Source: Clarireedia homoeocarpa
Taxonomy: Eukaryota > Ascomycota > Leotiomycetes > Helotiales > Rutstroemiaceae
Direction of reading: 5' to 3'
Length of the DNA stretch: 64,000 bases
Assembly: GCA_001465935.1 (NCBI GenBank)
Contig: LNKV01000040.1
Location: 186,001-250,000 of the forward strand
How positions within the stretch are numbered: the stretch's first letter is position 1; every line of letters starts with the position of its first letter. Made by a program: the position numbers and the translations under genes. Below, piece by piece: positions 47,620 to 59,386 of this stretch. Below the pieces are notes generated by a model, which did not search any database, was not told the origin of the DNA, and saw nothing but the letters and a program-made list of their open reading frames with translations.

Positions 47620-49121
47620 ATGGAATCCTCGTATGTAGACCAGAGAGACTCACGTCAGTCTAGGTCCAGAGCAGACAGTCACCTGTCATCAACCACATCG
47701 CAATTTCAAGGCCTTCTTATTGAGACTTGCCCCACCACTTCAGATCGCCAAGTTAGCTCAACATCGAATTCAGAATCATCATCAGCATCTATAGCTACCA
47801 CACTCCTTAGTTCATCACCACCCACGTTCTTTCATTCGTCATCCGAATCATCGACTGCCACTGGTCTATCATCACCAGCTCCTCAACAATATACACCGTT
47901 TCCAATACTCACCAAGAGTGACTTGGACACAAACTGGTCTTGTATCACTTCTTCAGAAGAGCAATCCGGAACAACACTTCAACTACGAATACATCCAGAC
48001 CAAAGCTTCCCTGGTGTCGAGTCTTTTCAATACAAACCACCCGTCCACTCGAACTCTTTACCAGTGAACATGTCTACTCTAGGTATTCAGCAATATGATC
48101 CAAGGTTCGATGCCGGTGCACGACCATCATATACTTGGCCTCGTATGTCCTTTGGATTCTCCTGGTATGAATGGAACTGACTGTAACAGAATTCGAAATG
48201 AACGAACAATTCATTCAACATCATGATCTGAGCCCCCACATTAGTCCCCACATGAGCCCTGGACAGCTTTCTCCATATGACGAGCTTAAACCATCACCAG
48301 TTTACGCACGAGCTATTTCAGACAGCCCACCCAGAGCTAGCCTCACGCCTGAACAGAGAGAGTTGAAGCGTCAACGGGATGTTGCGAGAAGGGATACTAA
48401 GACAAGGCAAAGGAGGGAGAGATCTTTGAGCAATCCATACGCATCTTCTCAGAGAACTACACCAGATATGCTACCAAGAACACTTCCTGATTATTCGAAC
48501 TCAAACTCTCTCGCCCCAACACCTCTCTTATCACAGAACCCATCAAGCCTTCCAAGCCCATCTTACCTCGCACCATACTCGCCACAAGTATCAGTAACCG
48601 ATACTACATCTCAGGATATGTACGGACCAGTTTTTACGATGAGCCCGAACGATTTCACACCAATATCAGCATATTCAGCGCCATACTCGATGGGCGGACC
48701 AGAATCAACACTACCATCATATGCGTATGCATCACCTCAAATCATGAACTACTCTCAATCACCAACTAACAACATCCCCAGTCCCCGACCACACTCTCTC
48801 TCCTCCTCCTCGGATCAACCTAACCTCAGCAATATCTACCAACAGCACCCGCACGCACCGCTTACCGTATCTACGCTGCCACCTCTTGAGCCTCGCGACC
48901 ACGTTCGAGTCGTTCAATCGCGACCCAAGCCCCAATGCTGGGACCACGGCTGCAACGGTCGCCAGTTCAGCACCTTCAGCAATCTCCTCCGCCATCAACG
49001 TGAGAAATCGGGCGTCGCTTCAAAATCTACATGTCCAAATTGTGGCGCTGAGTTCACTCGTACTACCGCGAGAAATGGTCACATGGCGCACGAGAAGTGT
49101 AAGCAGAGGAGAAACTCCTAG
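47620..49121 (+). CDS. C2H2-type zinc-finger transcription factor
   Basis: Two exons, 47620-48142 and 48190-49121, join in frame over a 47 bp intron (GTATGT donor, CTGAC branch-like site, AACAG acceptor) and give 484 residues. Read without splicing, the first exon hits a TGA inside the intron, which supports the model. Most of the protein is Ser/Pro/Gln-rich, like activation regions. A short basic stretch lies mid-protein (EQRELKRQRDVARRDTKTRQ, then RRERS). The C-terminus carries paired zinc ligands: CWDHGCNGRQFSTFSNLLRH, a finger lacking a normally spaced second His, then CPNCGAEFTRTTARNGHMAH with a further Cys two residues on. Such terminal fingers occur in Pezizomycotina regulators. DNA target and pathway are unknown. 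Confidence 0.83.
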
Positions 49122-52100
49122 GCTCGAAACAAGGGGGCGCCTTTGCACATCAAGCCATGCCATTTCTTTTCAGGGGCTGTGCAACATGGTGCAGAAGTTC
49201 TGTTTTCTTACTGTCTTTGTCATATCATTTGATTGCGAGGCGATGGGGCTTTTCTTTTGGGGTTTATTCGATCGATCGGAACGTACGCAGAGACGAAGAA
49301 AGACTGAATGACTTTTTTCCATTGTAAAAGTATTGGGTTTCACACCGGAAATGGGGCGGTCTGTAATTCCAAGGGAACGGGGAAGGAGTTAAAATTAGAT
49401 CGTCATTCGCTCATCATTTTTCTTTTATCTTTGTTTGCTTTCGGTGCCTCGTGCAGGAGAAAGGGGAAGAGGGGATTTTTTTTTGTATATGACCGTTTAC
49501 TTCTTTTCTCTACATTCATTTGCAAAACATTTTTTTTATCAATATTGCTTTTATTTTTGCCAGCGAGTTTGTATTGCATTTTTTGCTTATCTTTTTACTT
49601 GAGCGAAAGCTTTTGATATCTCTCGTTTTGAAATTTTGGCTATGTTATACCCCAAACTTTTCCTTTTAGTCACTGTAACATACTATGTGTATGTCAGCGA
49701 TCGATCATTTCGAAATGTATCAAGAATTAAAGAGTTTAGGAAGACAGAGAAAGAAAAGAAAGAGTATGGATTTATGGTATTATGGTCTGATTTGGTTAGG
49801 TTTAGGATATATGAAAAATGGATAACATTCACATCAAGCATGCAGACGTCTTCCAATTCCTTGGTGTTATTCTTTGTGTAGATTGGTTTACATGTTTCTT
49901 TGGTATGCTTGTGTGATTATGCATCTCGTCAGGTATTTTCCTTTCCTCGTTGAGGTCAGCCCCAGGCAGGGCTGATATCTTATTACCCGAACCTATAGTG
50001 CATTGTATTGTACGATATATTGGTATTTATATTGGGCCTAAATGGGTGGATAAGTTCCACGGTCAAGCTTACGTATAGTACGTGATGGCTGCATTTTCTT
50101 TGATTTCCTCATGCAAAAATCACAACCCCCTTTAGGCTGCGGTATGATATGTAGCTCAAGCATAATCTTGGTGTCATGATGGCGTTTTGTTTGCGGTGTG
50201 GACGTGAGGTAGAGCTGACCTGCTTTTGGGGGCTCTTACTTTTCGCCTGAAGGGGTGAGCGGAGGCGTAGTAGGCAATTGAGCCCATGATACGGTAGTTA
50301 GTTAGGTCGACGGAAATAAGTGCATAATTTCTTAATTCTTACATGCCCGAGCTTCCGAGTGCATTATTATGAGTTGGACTTACGGTAGATGTCAATAGTC
50401 GACTGTATCCTAAGTGTGCTACCTATGCGAGGAGAAATGCTCGTTGGTCATGGTTATTCAGGGGTTGCGCTGGACGCGCGAAGGTTACTCAGGTGGGGAT
50501 GTACTGTACATACGAGCGTTTGAAAATGGGACGAACATCTGAACTTTCAGACGGAAATTCACTGGCAGCCATTTCGATTTGACAATTTGCGACTCGCCAT
50601 TGTTATTGTTATTGTTATTGTTACTATGGCTCCTTGCCTCGATTGTTTCATCTCATGAAATGTTTCCCTACCATCCCATCTTCCCCATACACAGCCTCGT
50701 CGCAAATAGCAACAAAACCAACACCCCATCATTTCAAACGCCATTTACTTAGGCAGGTACAGATACCCATAGGCTTCACTTCAGGTACAGCACGTTTTAC
50801 ATATTTTTGAAACAGCTGGGCGGCAGAGTCGGTTGTTGATCTAGGTTGTAATCGGACGCCGTCCTAGCCTGCAGATATAGCCAGGCATGGCATGCGCTTC
50901 TTTTCGTGGTGTGATTACTTCGTAGACCTTGGTGTGGTTACAGTCAGATTTTGGTCCTGGCAAGGGTATGCAACTACTATGAGTGATGATATCCTGGTTG
51001 CCATGCGAGGAGAGCCACACCTTTTGAACAACGGAACAGGGTGTGAGGATCTGGGGTTGGGGGCTAATGGCGGTGGTTGGTCGATTGTGATTGAGGTGCA
51101 GATTGCACTGTAGGGTTGGGTTCACAACGTGGTAGGAGAAGCTTGAGAGAGCAGAAAAGTTATGCTGTTCGGTAAGGATGAATAAAAGTCTTATGCACTC
51201 ATATTTCGCCGGGGGGGACTGATGCACACTCATCGCATAAGGGTAATGCAGATTTTGATGCACACTGAATCGTTCTATCAGCACCTGGGCTGCCTTGCCT
51301 GGGGGAGATGCTGTTTCAAGTTATGTTCGAATTGTAAGAGGCAAGGTGGCGTGGATGTTGTAATGCTGTAATGTTGTGTTATTCTGGTGTTATTCTTGTG
51401 TTGCACCATATATCACCGTAATACGCTGGCCTATACTCGGTCGGAGGTTTCGGCAGGGTGTTGGTTATTTGATTGCATCACGTACAGGTATCATGCATAT
51501 CCTCAATGAGGAGTTATTCGAGAAACTGACGAGGATGCAAACCATGAAGCCACCTTGTAGATCGAATCTTTCTAAGCTGGAGTAATTGATGTCACCGATG
51601 TGAACAATAGGTCGATAGAGCTGAATGCCATCGTACCAATTCCGTCCCCCGTGCCTAGGCATTTTAAGTAAGCAACTATGTATGGTGTACTGTACTGTAC
51701 TACTTCGTACAACCAACTGTGTCTTTCCACTTTGGTCTGGAGATATTTTTGGAATACTACATCAGAGCCTGTGAGATGGCCGTGGAGTGCGGTGAGCCTA
51801 ATTAGGACAGGAGATCTACTCGGGACACTTACTTACGCCACACTTGGTTGGTGCTATTAGTTCGTATATCTGATAGATCTCATTTCTCCCATTATCCTTT
51901 GGCCCTGCTAGGTTCATTTGCTCGAGCTATTAATGTGATCCTTCAGCCTCGATAAGCACACGTTTTGCCCCTCCTTTCGATAAAATTCGTCTAGTAAGAG
52001 GGGTGGTAATTGCATCGGTATGTGTGTCCCGTCAAAAGTGCTAGGGACTGAAAATCAGATGTAGCAATGATAGCTACCTACAACTAACTACTGTAGAGCT

Positions 52101-52877
52101 AGAGCTACAGCTACTTCTACTGGGTAGTATCCTGGGATCCTTATGCACCGACCTACCTAGATAGCTTCTAGCTCATACGCAAGTACCCTGCTAGAAACTG
52201 CTGGTGAAAGGATCACCAGACTCCCTCCGCACAACCTGAGAACGAACCGCATTTTTCTTGGAAGAGACCAAATCATCGCAGAGTCTTCATTCCGCAATGA
52301 CACAACAAACACTATTCTTGACCACTGGTTACTTGGGCAGAGAGAGTGTGGGTGGGTGGGTGCGGGTGTTATTACGCGATAATAACAGTGTGTACTTCAA
52401 GTGGTAGTCGAGTGACGAGCCAAGCTGACACTGGTCATCCAAGCTACCAAATGGCAAAATCAAGACAAACACCAGTGTGTACACTTTGATGATCTTTACA
52501 CAGCAGCTTTCCACGTGCATGGCATTGTATTGCAGATAATGAAGACTCGATATTCTTGTCTGTAATGGACACTGAGAAAGGGTCAACCACTGTAGGTAAT
52601 CTTACCAATTCCATGGTTCAACGTCGTCATGGACATTCAGAGAAGAAAAAATATCCACATCACAGTTCGCCTTGGTCGAACCTCCCCCTTGGTTCTGCTT
52701 GTGAAAGTCGCAATCTTAACAGTTCCACAAAGTTGTCGGGAGGGAAGGTGCGTGTGCGGAGTAACTCAATCATTGCCAGGTGATAAACTTGATCAACGTA
52801 TTTTGACATCACAATGCCCAACTCATTTCAGACGGTATTTATAACTGATTGTATAGATTGAATGAATCACATACACA
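49122..52877. other. 3.8 kb gene-poor gap
   Basis: After the transcription factor's 3' region, no frame with family motifs is visible on either strand; the largest (about 147 codons, minus, 50841-51284) lacks coding character. No repeats longer than a few units were noticed. Confidence 0.5.
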
Positions 52878-55167
52878 ATGGAATCTGTCGCTGAGCAGCA
52901 TAACGGAGCTTATAAGGTAATGAAGGGGTCGGGGTCTACAGAAGACAGACCTAATGTTGGAAATGCTCTGCTCCAACGAGACACGGATTTGGAGGAATCT
53001 CTGCAACCATACGTGCACGTTAACCTCATCAATGCTCTACTACTCATTTACCTAACGGAATCTGTAGCTTCAGCGGATTTCGAGGCTTCCTAGAATCGCC
53101 ATATGTTGCTGGAGCAGCTGTTCTTAGTACTGTTGGTGGCCTGCTCTTCGGTACAAACCCCTCTTTCTTAACCCCAGTTCCCCCCCAAATTTCTTCTTCC
53201 CAGCTCTTCATAACCAATGGCTCAAGCAAGATTTATATTCTGATTTGTCTGAAACGTTTAGGATATGATCAAGGCGTTGTTTCGGTAGTCTTGGTCATGG
53301 ACAGCTTCCTCGCAGACTTCCCACGCATCGGTCCACACTCGAGCGGATTCTGGAAGGGCCTTCTTACTGCAATGATCGAACTCGGAGCGCTCCTGGGCGC
53401 CCTCAATCAAGGGTGGATCGCCGACAAATACTCGAGGAAATACTCCATTATCATTGCGGTTGGCATCTTCCTTATAGGCAGTATTTTGCAAACTTCTGCT
53501 TGCAGCTTCGACATGCTCGTCATTGCTAGATTGATTGGCGGCATTGGTATAGGCATGCTCTCTATGGTGTGTCCTGTCTACATCTCCGAGATTGCTCCTC
53601 CAGAAATCCGCGGTGTTCTGCTTGTTTTAGGTAAGGTTTACTTATTCTTTTACTGTAGGTATTCATTTGCTGATATAACCACAGAAGAATTATCAATTGT
53701 TGTCGGTATAATTGTTGCATTCTGGATTTCTTTTGCCACGAGGTATATCAGCGGGGAATGGGGATGGAGACTACCTTTTCTCATCCAAGTAAGTAGAGCG
53801 ACCCAAATCAAGTCCTTCTTCACGCAAACATTCAAGCAATCTCCTCATCTTCAAGTCACCCGACTCGGTTTGGGTACTCAAGCAAAAAAATCCCACTTCA
53901 TACCTCTTCCACAATGCCTTTTTAGTCAAGACATTCATGGAATTTCTGTACCAATATTCCACCCGATCACATCTCATTGTTTCACTTCATTCAGGACCTG
54001 AATTGTATATCTATTTAACTCTAACGCACCTCCAGATCATGCCTACCCTCGTCCTAGGTATGGGAGTTTACTTCCTTCCATTTTCACCACGATGGCTCAG
54101 CGCCCAAAGCCGTGATGACGAAGCTCTGAAAGCTCTAACGAGGCTACGACAACTACCTGCTACCGATAGAAGAGTCAGGCAAGAGGCCAAAGACATAAAA
54201 ACAGAAGTATCGCAAGCTCGTGAAAGCAACTTGATCAAACATAGGAACCTTATTAACTCCGCAAAGACCTTTGACAAAATCAAACTCGAATTCGCATACT
54301 GGATGGACTGCTTCAGGCCTGATTGTATCAAACGTACACATGTTGGGATCATGATCATGTTCTTCCAGCAGTTTGTCGGCATCAATGCTCTCATTTACTA
54401 CTCTCCTACACTTTTCGCTGGGATGGGATTGGACTCGGAGATGCAACTTATCATGTCTGGTGTTTTGAATATCTGCCAGTAAGTTTCTCCAGTTTCCAAT
54501 CCTAGTGTCCTGGAATCTTGGGTTATCCATTCGATCAGCCATAGATTTCTCTCACTAATTTTCTTTCCAGACTTTTCGGCGTATTGTCAAGCCTGTTTAC
54601 TATGGATAGGTATGGACGTAGGCCGTTACTCATGCTTGGTTCCGCTTCAATGCTATTGAGCCACGTAACTATCGCAACCATGGTTGCGCTCTATTCCGGG
54701 CATTGGGCATCGCATCAAGCGGCGGCATGGGTCAGCGTCGCATTTCTACTGTTCTATATGGTTGCATTTGGCGCGTCATGGGGACCTGTACCGTGGGCTA
54801 TGCCATCTGAAATATTCCGAAGTTCGCTCAGGGCCAAAGGAGTTGCGTTGAGCACTTGTTCGAACTGGCTGGTAGGTTACGATTCAATACAACACTTTTA
54901 ATGACTGAATGTGTCTTGAACAAAGTCAATACTTTCAATGTTAGAGTGTCTTTTGAATAACCAAACTGACAGAATATATAGAACAACTTCATTATTGGAT
55001 TGATCACGCCACCGCTAGTTCAGAACACAGGGTTCGGTGCCTACGTATTCTTCGCTGCTTTTTGTGCATTGTCTGGGCTTTGGACGTATATCTTTGTACC
55101 TGAGACTAAAGGAGCGAGGCTGGAAGACATGGATGAGATCTTCAAAGACGCGTCTGAAGATATTTGA
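52878..55167 (+). CDS. MFS sugar transporter (sugar porter family)
   Basis: Seven exons join in frame: 52878-53014, 53074-53150, 53262-53630, 53685-53788, 54036-54478, 54571-54871, 54982-55167, giving 538 residues. Sugar porter hallmarks are clear: LLFGYDQGVVSVVLVMDSFL (helix 1), GWIADKYSRKYS (loop 2-3), RLIGGIGIGMLSMVCPVYIS with EIAPPEIRG (helix 4 and loop), FSPRWL, the central QQFVGINALIYYSPTLF (helix 7), DRYGRRPLL (loop 8-9) and the C-terminal PETKGARLEDMDEIF. The intron 1 boundary is odd: only a GC donor (GCACGT at 53015) keeps the frame, giving LQPYVGFRGFLESPYV. All other introns use GT-AG. The protein should sit in the plasma membrane and import a sugar or polyol by proton symport. Substrate cannot be told. 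Confidence 0.92.
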
Positions 55168-55732
55168 TAGCTTCATCAGTGGCGTGTTGACTATCCTACC
55201 AAATTTTGATGTCTGATTATTCAAGTGAGACCTGTATGTTGAAAAGTTATATATCTGATTAAGTAAATTTCGATTTTAAGGACTCGCATATAAACTTCCT
55301 AGAATAAAGATTACATATTAAAAACAACTTAAAGTCTACAATAGATTTGAGCTATGGAAGTCAAGTGCTCAAAAGCTTCAACTATTTGCAAAGCTTAATA
55401 CTACACAATAACCCCAAAGTTTCAATTTGATAGACGTTTTTGAACATACAGGCACTTTTGGTGCATCGTCACATCCTGCAAGGAGATGGAACTACATATC
55501 ACGTGCGCTATCAAATCACCGCATCTAGATTCCCGAGAGCTTGATTGGCTGTTTGTTTTATCCGTGCATCGTAAAAAAAAACCACTCTACGCGTTCTTTG
55601 ACCGCGTCTTCCCCTCAACTTCGCAACTTGACATCCGCCACTAACATACTACTCTCGTGCAACATTTTCCCGTTCTCTTCGGTTTTGCAGTAATATTTCG
55701 AATTTAGCCATAAATATCAGCAAACTACCAAG
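55168..55732 (+). promoter_or_regulatory. PCNA promoter and leader
   Basis: This gap holds the 3' end of the transporter transcript and the PCNA upstream region. The only sharply defined motif is the MluI box listed separately. A CACGTG-containing site occurs at about 55499 (ATCACGTGCGC). Confidence 0.5.
55589..55594 (+). promoter_or_regulatory. MluI cell-cycle box (ACGCGT)
   Basis: A perfect ACGCGT lies 139 bp upstream of the PCNA start. In yeasts this is the binding site of MBF, which drives G1/S transcription of PCNA and other replication genes. A related CCGCGT follows at 55602. Function here is inferred from motif, position and target type. Confidence 0.55.
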
Positions 55733-56729
55733 AGTGAGTTGTTCACAATCCATTGCTTAATTCAAAGTTCAGGCAATTAACAAATTATAGTGTTAGAAGC
55801 ACGTCTCGAGCAAGCCGACCTTCTAAAAAAGGTAAATCAACGCGCTTCTAGACTGGTAACCTGCTAATGTTCCAACTCTAGGTCGTTGACGCCATTAAAG
55901 ATCTAGTACAAGACTGTAACTTCGACTGCAATGACTCCGGTATCGCGCTTCAAGCTATGGACAACTCGCACGTCGCGCTTGTCTCGATGATGTTAAAGGC
56001 AGAAGGATTCTCGCCTTACCGATGCGATCGCAACGTCGCGCTGGGTGTTAATCTCACTTCCCTCACAAAAGTTCTCCGCGCTGCGCAAGGCGAGGATATT
56101 CTTACCATCAAGGCAGAAGATGCTCCTGATGTCTTGAACTTGGTGTTTGAGAGTAGCGAGAGTGATCGATTGAGCGAGTACGATTTGAAGTTAATGGATA
56201 TCGATCAAGAACATTTGGGGATTCCAGACACAGAATACGCGGCGGTCATTACAATGCCAAGTTCAGAGTTCAAGAGGATCTGTATGGATCTTATGGCTTT
56301 ATCTGAGTCTGGTACGTTGTGATACTATGTTCCTGGGAGCCATTTAGCTGATAAGAAATTTCTGCAGTCTCAATCGAAGCTTCAAAGGATGGTGTCAAGT
56401 TCCACTGCGCCGGTGACATTGGTAACGGTGCGGTCACTCTGCGAAGTCACAACAACATCGAGAAACCTGAGCTCAACGTCGATATTGAGCTTACCGAGCC
56501 AGTCTCCTTGACTTTCTCACTCAAATATTTGGTCAACTTCTGCAAGGCCGCTGGATTGTCCAAATCAGTCAAACTTTGCTTGTCAAACGAGGTACCGCTT
56601 TTGGTTGAGTACCAGCTTGCTGGAAGCAGTTATTTGAGATTCTATTTAGCTCCTAAGGTATGTGTACTCAATTCGTCTCTTCTGGAGCTCAAAATTAACA
56701 TTATATTCTAGATTGGTGATGACGAGTAG
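55733..56729 (+). CDS. Proliferating cell nuclear antigen (PCNA), DNA sliding clamp
   Basis: Five exons join in frame: a single A at 55733, then 55791-55831, 55882-56311, 56368-56657 and 56712-56729, giving 259 residues, the standard PCNA length. The start codon is split: the A precedes a GTGAGT donor and TG follows the TATAG acceptor. The family begins MLEARLEQADLLKKVVDAIK, exactly as rebuilt. Other hallmarks: VQDCNFDCNDSGIALQAMDN, SHVALVSMMLKAEGF, YRCDRNVALGVNLTSLTKVL, the interdomain loop region KLMDIDQEHLGIPDTEY, and the C-terminus FYLAPKIGDDE. The homotrimeric clamp encircles DNA in the nucleus and tethers polymerase delta and other replication and repair factors. dUTPase, another replication-linked gene, lies 3 kb downstream. 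Confidence 0.97.
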
Positions 56730-57786
56730 ATATTATGCTTGCGCATAAGTTTAATGAACAATGATACGGATGTTTACAGCATATTCAGTACGGCGTGCGG
56801 GTTGGTTTCATGGATATGGAAAGGAGGTATGGAAGGGAGGTATGGATGTGGTACACTATGTTGTGAGAATATCTTCAGTATCAGATGTGGAAGAAAGGGA
56901 GCAGGTTGATCTCAATGTTCAGCCTATTGACAAGTAAGATCAAAATATATCTGACTACACGAATGTGCAGTTGATTCCCGCCATCTGAACTTTCCATTTC
57001 AACCTCGTCACCATTGCTAAAACAAAAACCCTTCCCCTATACAAGATTCATGACGTTTCCAAAACAATCGTTCTAGGCCGCACATTTACCTCCTGATCCA
57101 TGGTCCTAAATAATAGACCCGAGGCGTCCAGAGTTCTTTCCATTTACAAGTGGAATCCTTGCATCCCGATTTTCACGGTGGTTTCCAGGTGCATGCTAGT
57201 CATAAATCTCTTGATTTTGCCTCTATCTTCGTTCTACATGCTTGCGCTCTTAGTAGATACGATATCAGAGGCTGCTGTCTTTGCTGGCTGGAGTATTCCT
57301 AATGTTCGGGTTCTGAGCGTATTTCGTGGGCATGGTTTTGATGGATTTTTGCAGGAAAAAGCCACTTCTTTTATGCCCATCTCGGAGGATATCTTATTCG
57401 AGATTTTTCGAATAGAGATCTCAAAGGTGTATATTTTTGGTTGAATATCGTTTTGCACTTGATCGATGACTTACATGGTCTACCTACCGGGTCAATTCAT
57501 GATATTCATTCGATATCGCCTAGCGCGGGGTATGTATTACATATTCCCCACCACCCACCACCATACCCTGTAAGATTTAATTACCTCGAGAGCCAACGAA
57601 TTCTGACCTCATAAGCTCAACGTCACTTTTTTCTCGACTTCTGGTTACTCCATGATAGCCAATTCTTGCATTTAAGCTCTTCCTTCTGTTAACTAGCAGT
57701 GCCGATATATACATCTGCCAGGGTCTCTAATTCTTCGCGTCTATCGTCCCACGCCGAGCGTCTTCCCAGGACAAAGTAACCAAAAA
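56730..57786. other. Intergenic between PCNA and pyridoxal kinase
   Basis: A 114-codon open frame with two hydrophobic stretches (57100-57444) lies here, but it has no family motif and an overlapping antisense frame. I do not call it as a gene. Confidence 0.45.
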
Positions 57787-59143
57787 TGTCCACAGACGAC
57801 TTTCCGGTCCCAGATACACGCGTTCTCGCTGTAGCTAGTCATGTATGAATATCATCAGCATTGAGAGCTCTTTCCTTCCTCGTCTCTGCCGCTTCCCAAA
57901 ACTGACATAATGTGCTTCTTAAGGTTGTCTACGGGTGAGTCCTATGAGTCACAGAATCTCTCCCTCCGTCCTCCTTTCTCGCGCATTCCAGCTAAGTTCT
58001 TCTTGCGGCTATAAAGATATGTCGGGAATACAATGGCTACGTTCGTCATGCAGTCACTAGGGTGCGAGGTCGCTGCGCTGAACACGGTCAATTTTAGTAT
58101 GTTTTTCTCTCCTCGAGAACTTCTCTCCACACACAAGAAGGATGAAAAACAGGTGCTGAAGCTGATGCGCAAAAAGGCAATCATCTAGGCTATGGACAAG
58201 CAAAAGGTACCCGTGCCACGGCTGCCGAAATCACAGATCTCTACCAAGGACTCAAGAACTCATATCTGGACGATTTCAACATGATGCTCTCGGGCTACCT
58301 ACCTGGCGCAGCGTCTGTCGAAGCTGTGGGGTCGATCGCGCGCGATCTGAAACTCAAAGCTACGATGAAGCCGGGCAGTTTCTTCTGGGTGTTGGATCCG
58401 GTTATGGGCGATAATGGGCGGTTGTATGTGGCAGAGGACGTGGTGCCGGCGTATAAGGCGCTGATTAAAGATGCGGATTTGATTCTGCCGAATCAGTTTG
58501 AAGTTGAGTGGGTATTCTCAAGGAGAAGATGGGAAAACGAGGAGACTAATGCGAATATTATAGGACGTTATCCGGGGTGAGGATCCAGGATATGGAGACA
58601 CTGAAATTGGCGATTACGACGCTGCATGAAGTATACATGATACCGCATATAATAGTAACCTCAATATCGCTCCCGACACCAGGAGCTGAACCCAGCCTGT
58701 CCGTCGTAGGCTCTACGATGTCATCGACCGCGTCGCCCAGGACCTTCAGCATCACGATACCAGCGATCGATTGCTTCTTCAGCGGAACCGGCGATATGTT
58801 CGCAGCGCTCATGCTGGTCAGATTAAAAGAAGCCGTGTGCAATGTGGATGGACTTTTGGAAAAAGCTGCATGGGTGAGCGATGATGATGTAGAAGCTACG
58901 GATTTACCACTCGCGCGGGCAACGGAGAAGGTTCTGGCTAGTATGCATGAGGTCCTTACTAGGACGAAGATTGCGAGGGACGAGGAAATTGAGAAGTGGA
59001 AGAGTATTCCAGGGGGAAGAGAAAAGGAGGAAGATGAGAGAAGAGAGGCGCTGGTCAAGTCGAAAGCCGCGGAGGTAAGGTTGGTGAGGAATGTGCAATT
59101 TTTGAAGAACCCGGTGGTTAAGTTTGAGGCGGAGATATTGTAG
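57787..59143 (+). CDS. Pyridoxal kinase (BUD16-like)
   Basis: Five exons join in frame: 57787-57843, 57924-57934, 58017-58096, 58177-58507 and 58564-59143, giving 352 residues. Exon 2 is an 11-nt microexon coding VVYG with the next base. The rebuilt N-terminus reads RVLAVASHVVYGYVGNTMAT followed by FVMQSLGCEVAALNTVNFSN, the diagnostic start of the family. GYGQAKGT, FFWVLDPVMGDNGRLYV and LILPNQFEVETLSGV follow. The anion-hole/catalytic motif is FSGTGDMFAALMLV near residue 225, with the conserved Asp. The enzyme phosphorylates pyridoxal, pyridoxine and pyridoxamine with ATP in the cytosol for PLP salvage. The Glu/Arg-rich segment after residue 250 is longer than in bacterial enzymes. It converges with the dUTPase gene 243 bp downstream. 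Confidence 0.94.
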
Positions 59144-59386
59144 ATTTATTTAAGTGGTTTTGTTTTATAGAGGAGTTTTGGAAGTGACAATATAAATCAA
59201 TGGCTGCACAGCGATTGAATGATTGAAATCCGTCACAACAAGCAAGCAAACATGAGCTTCTTGATCTCGATTCATTGCTCTATATCCATGCATAACTCAT
59301 CATGCCGAGAGTCTTAACCCCTTCCCCACAACCATCTATGCACCACCACTCCATCATCTACTCTAGAAATCTCAACCCCCTCCCCC

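Noticed and set aside
57100..57444. 114-codon open frame with hydrophobic stretches between PCNA and pyridoxal kinase
   Set aside because: No family motif, an overlapping antisense frame, and no exon extension; most likely chance or untranslated sequence.
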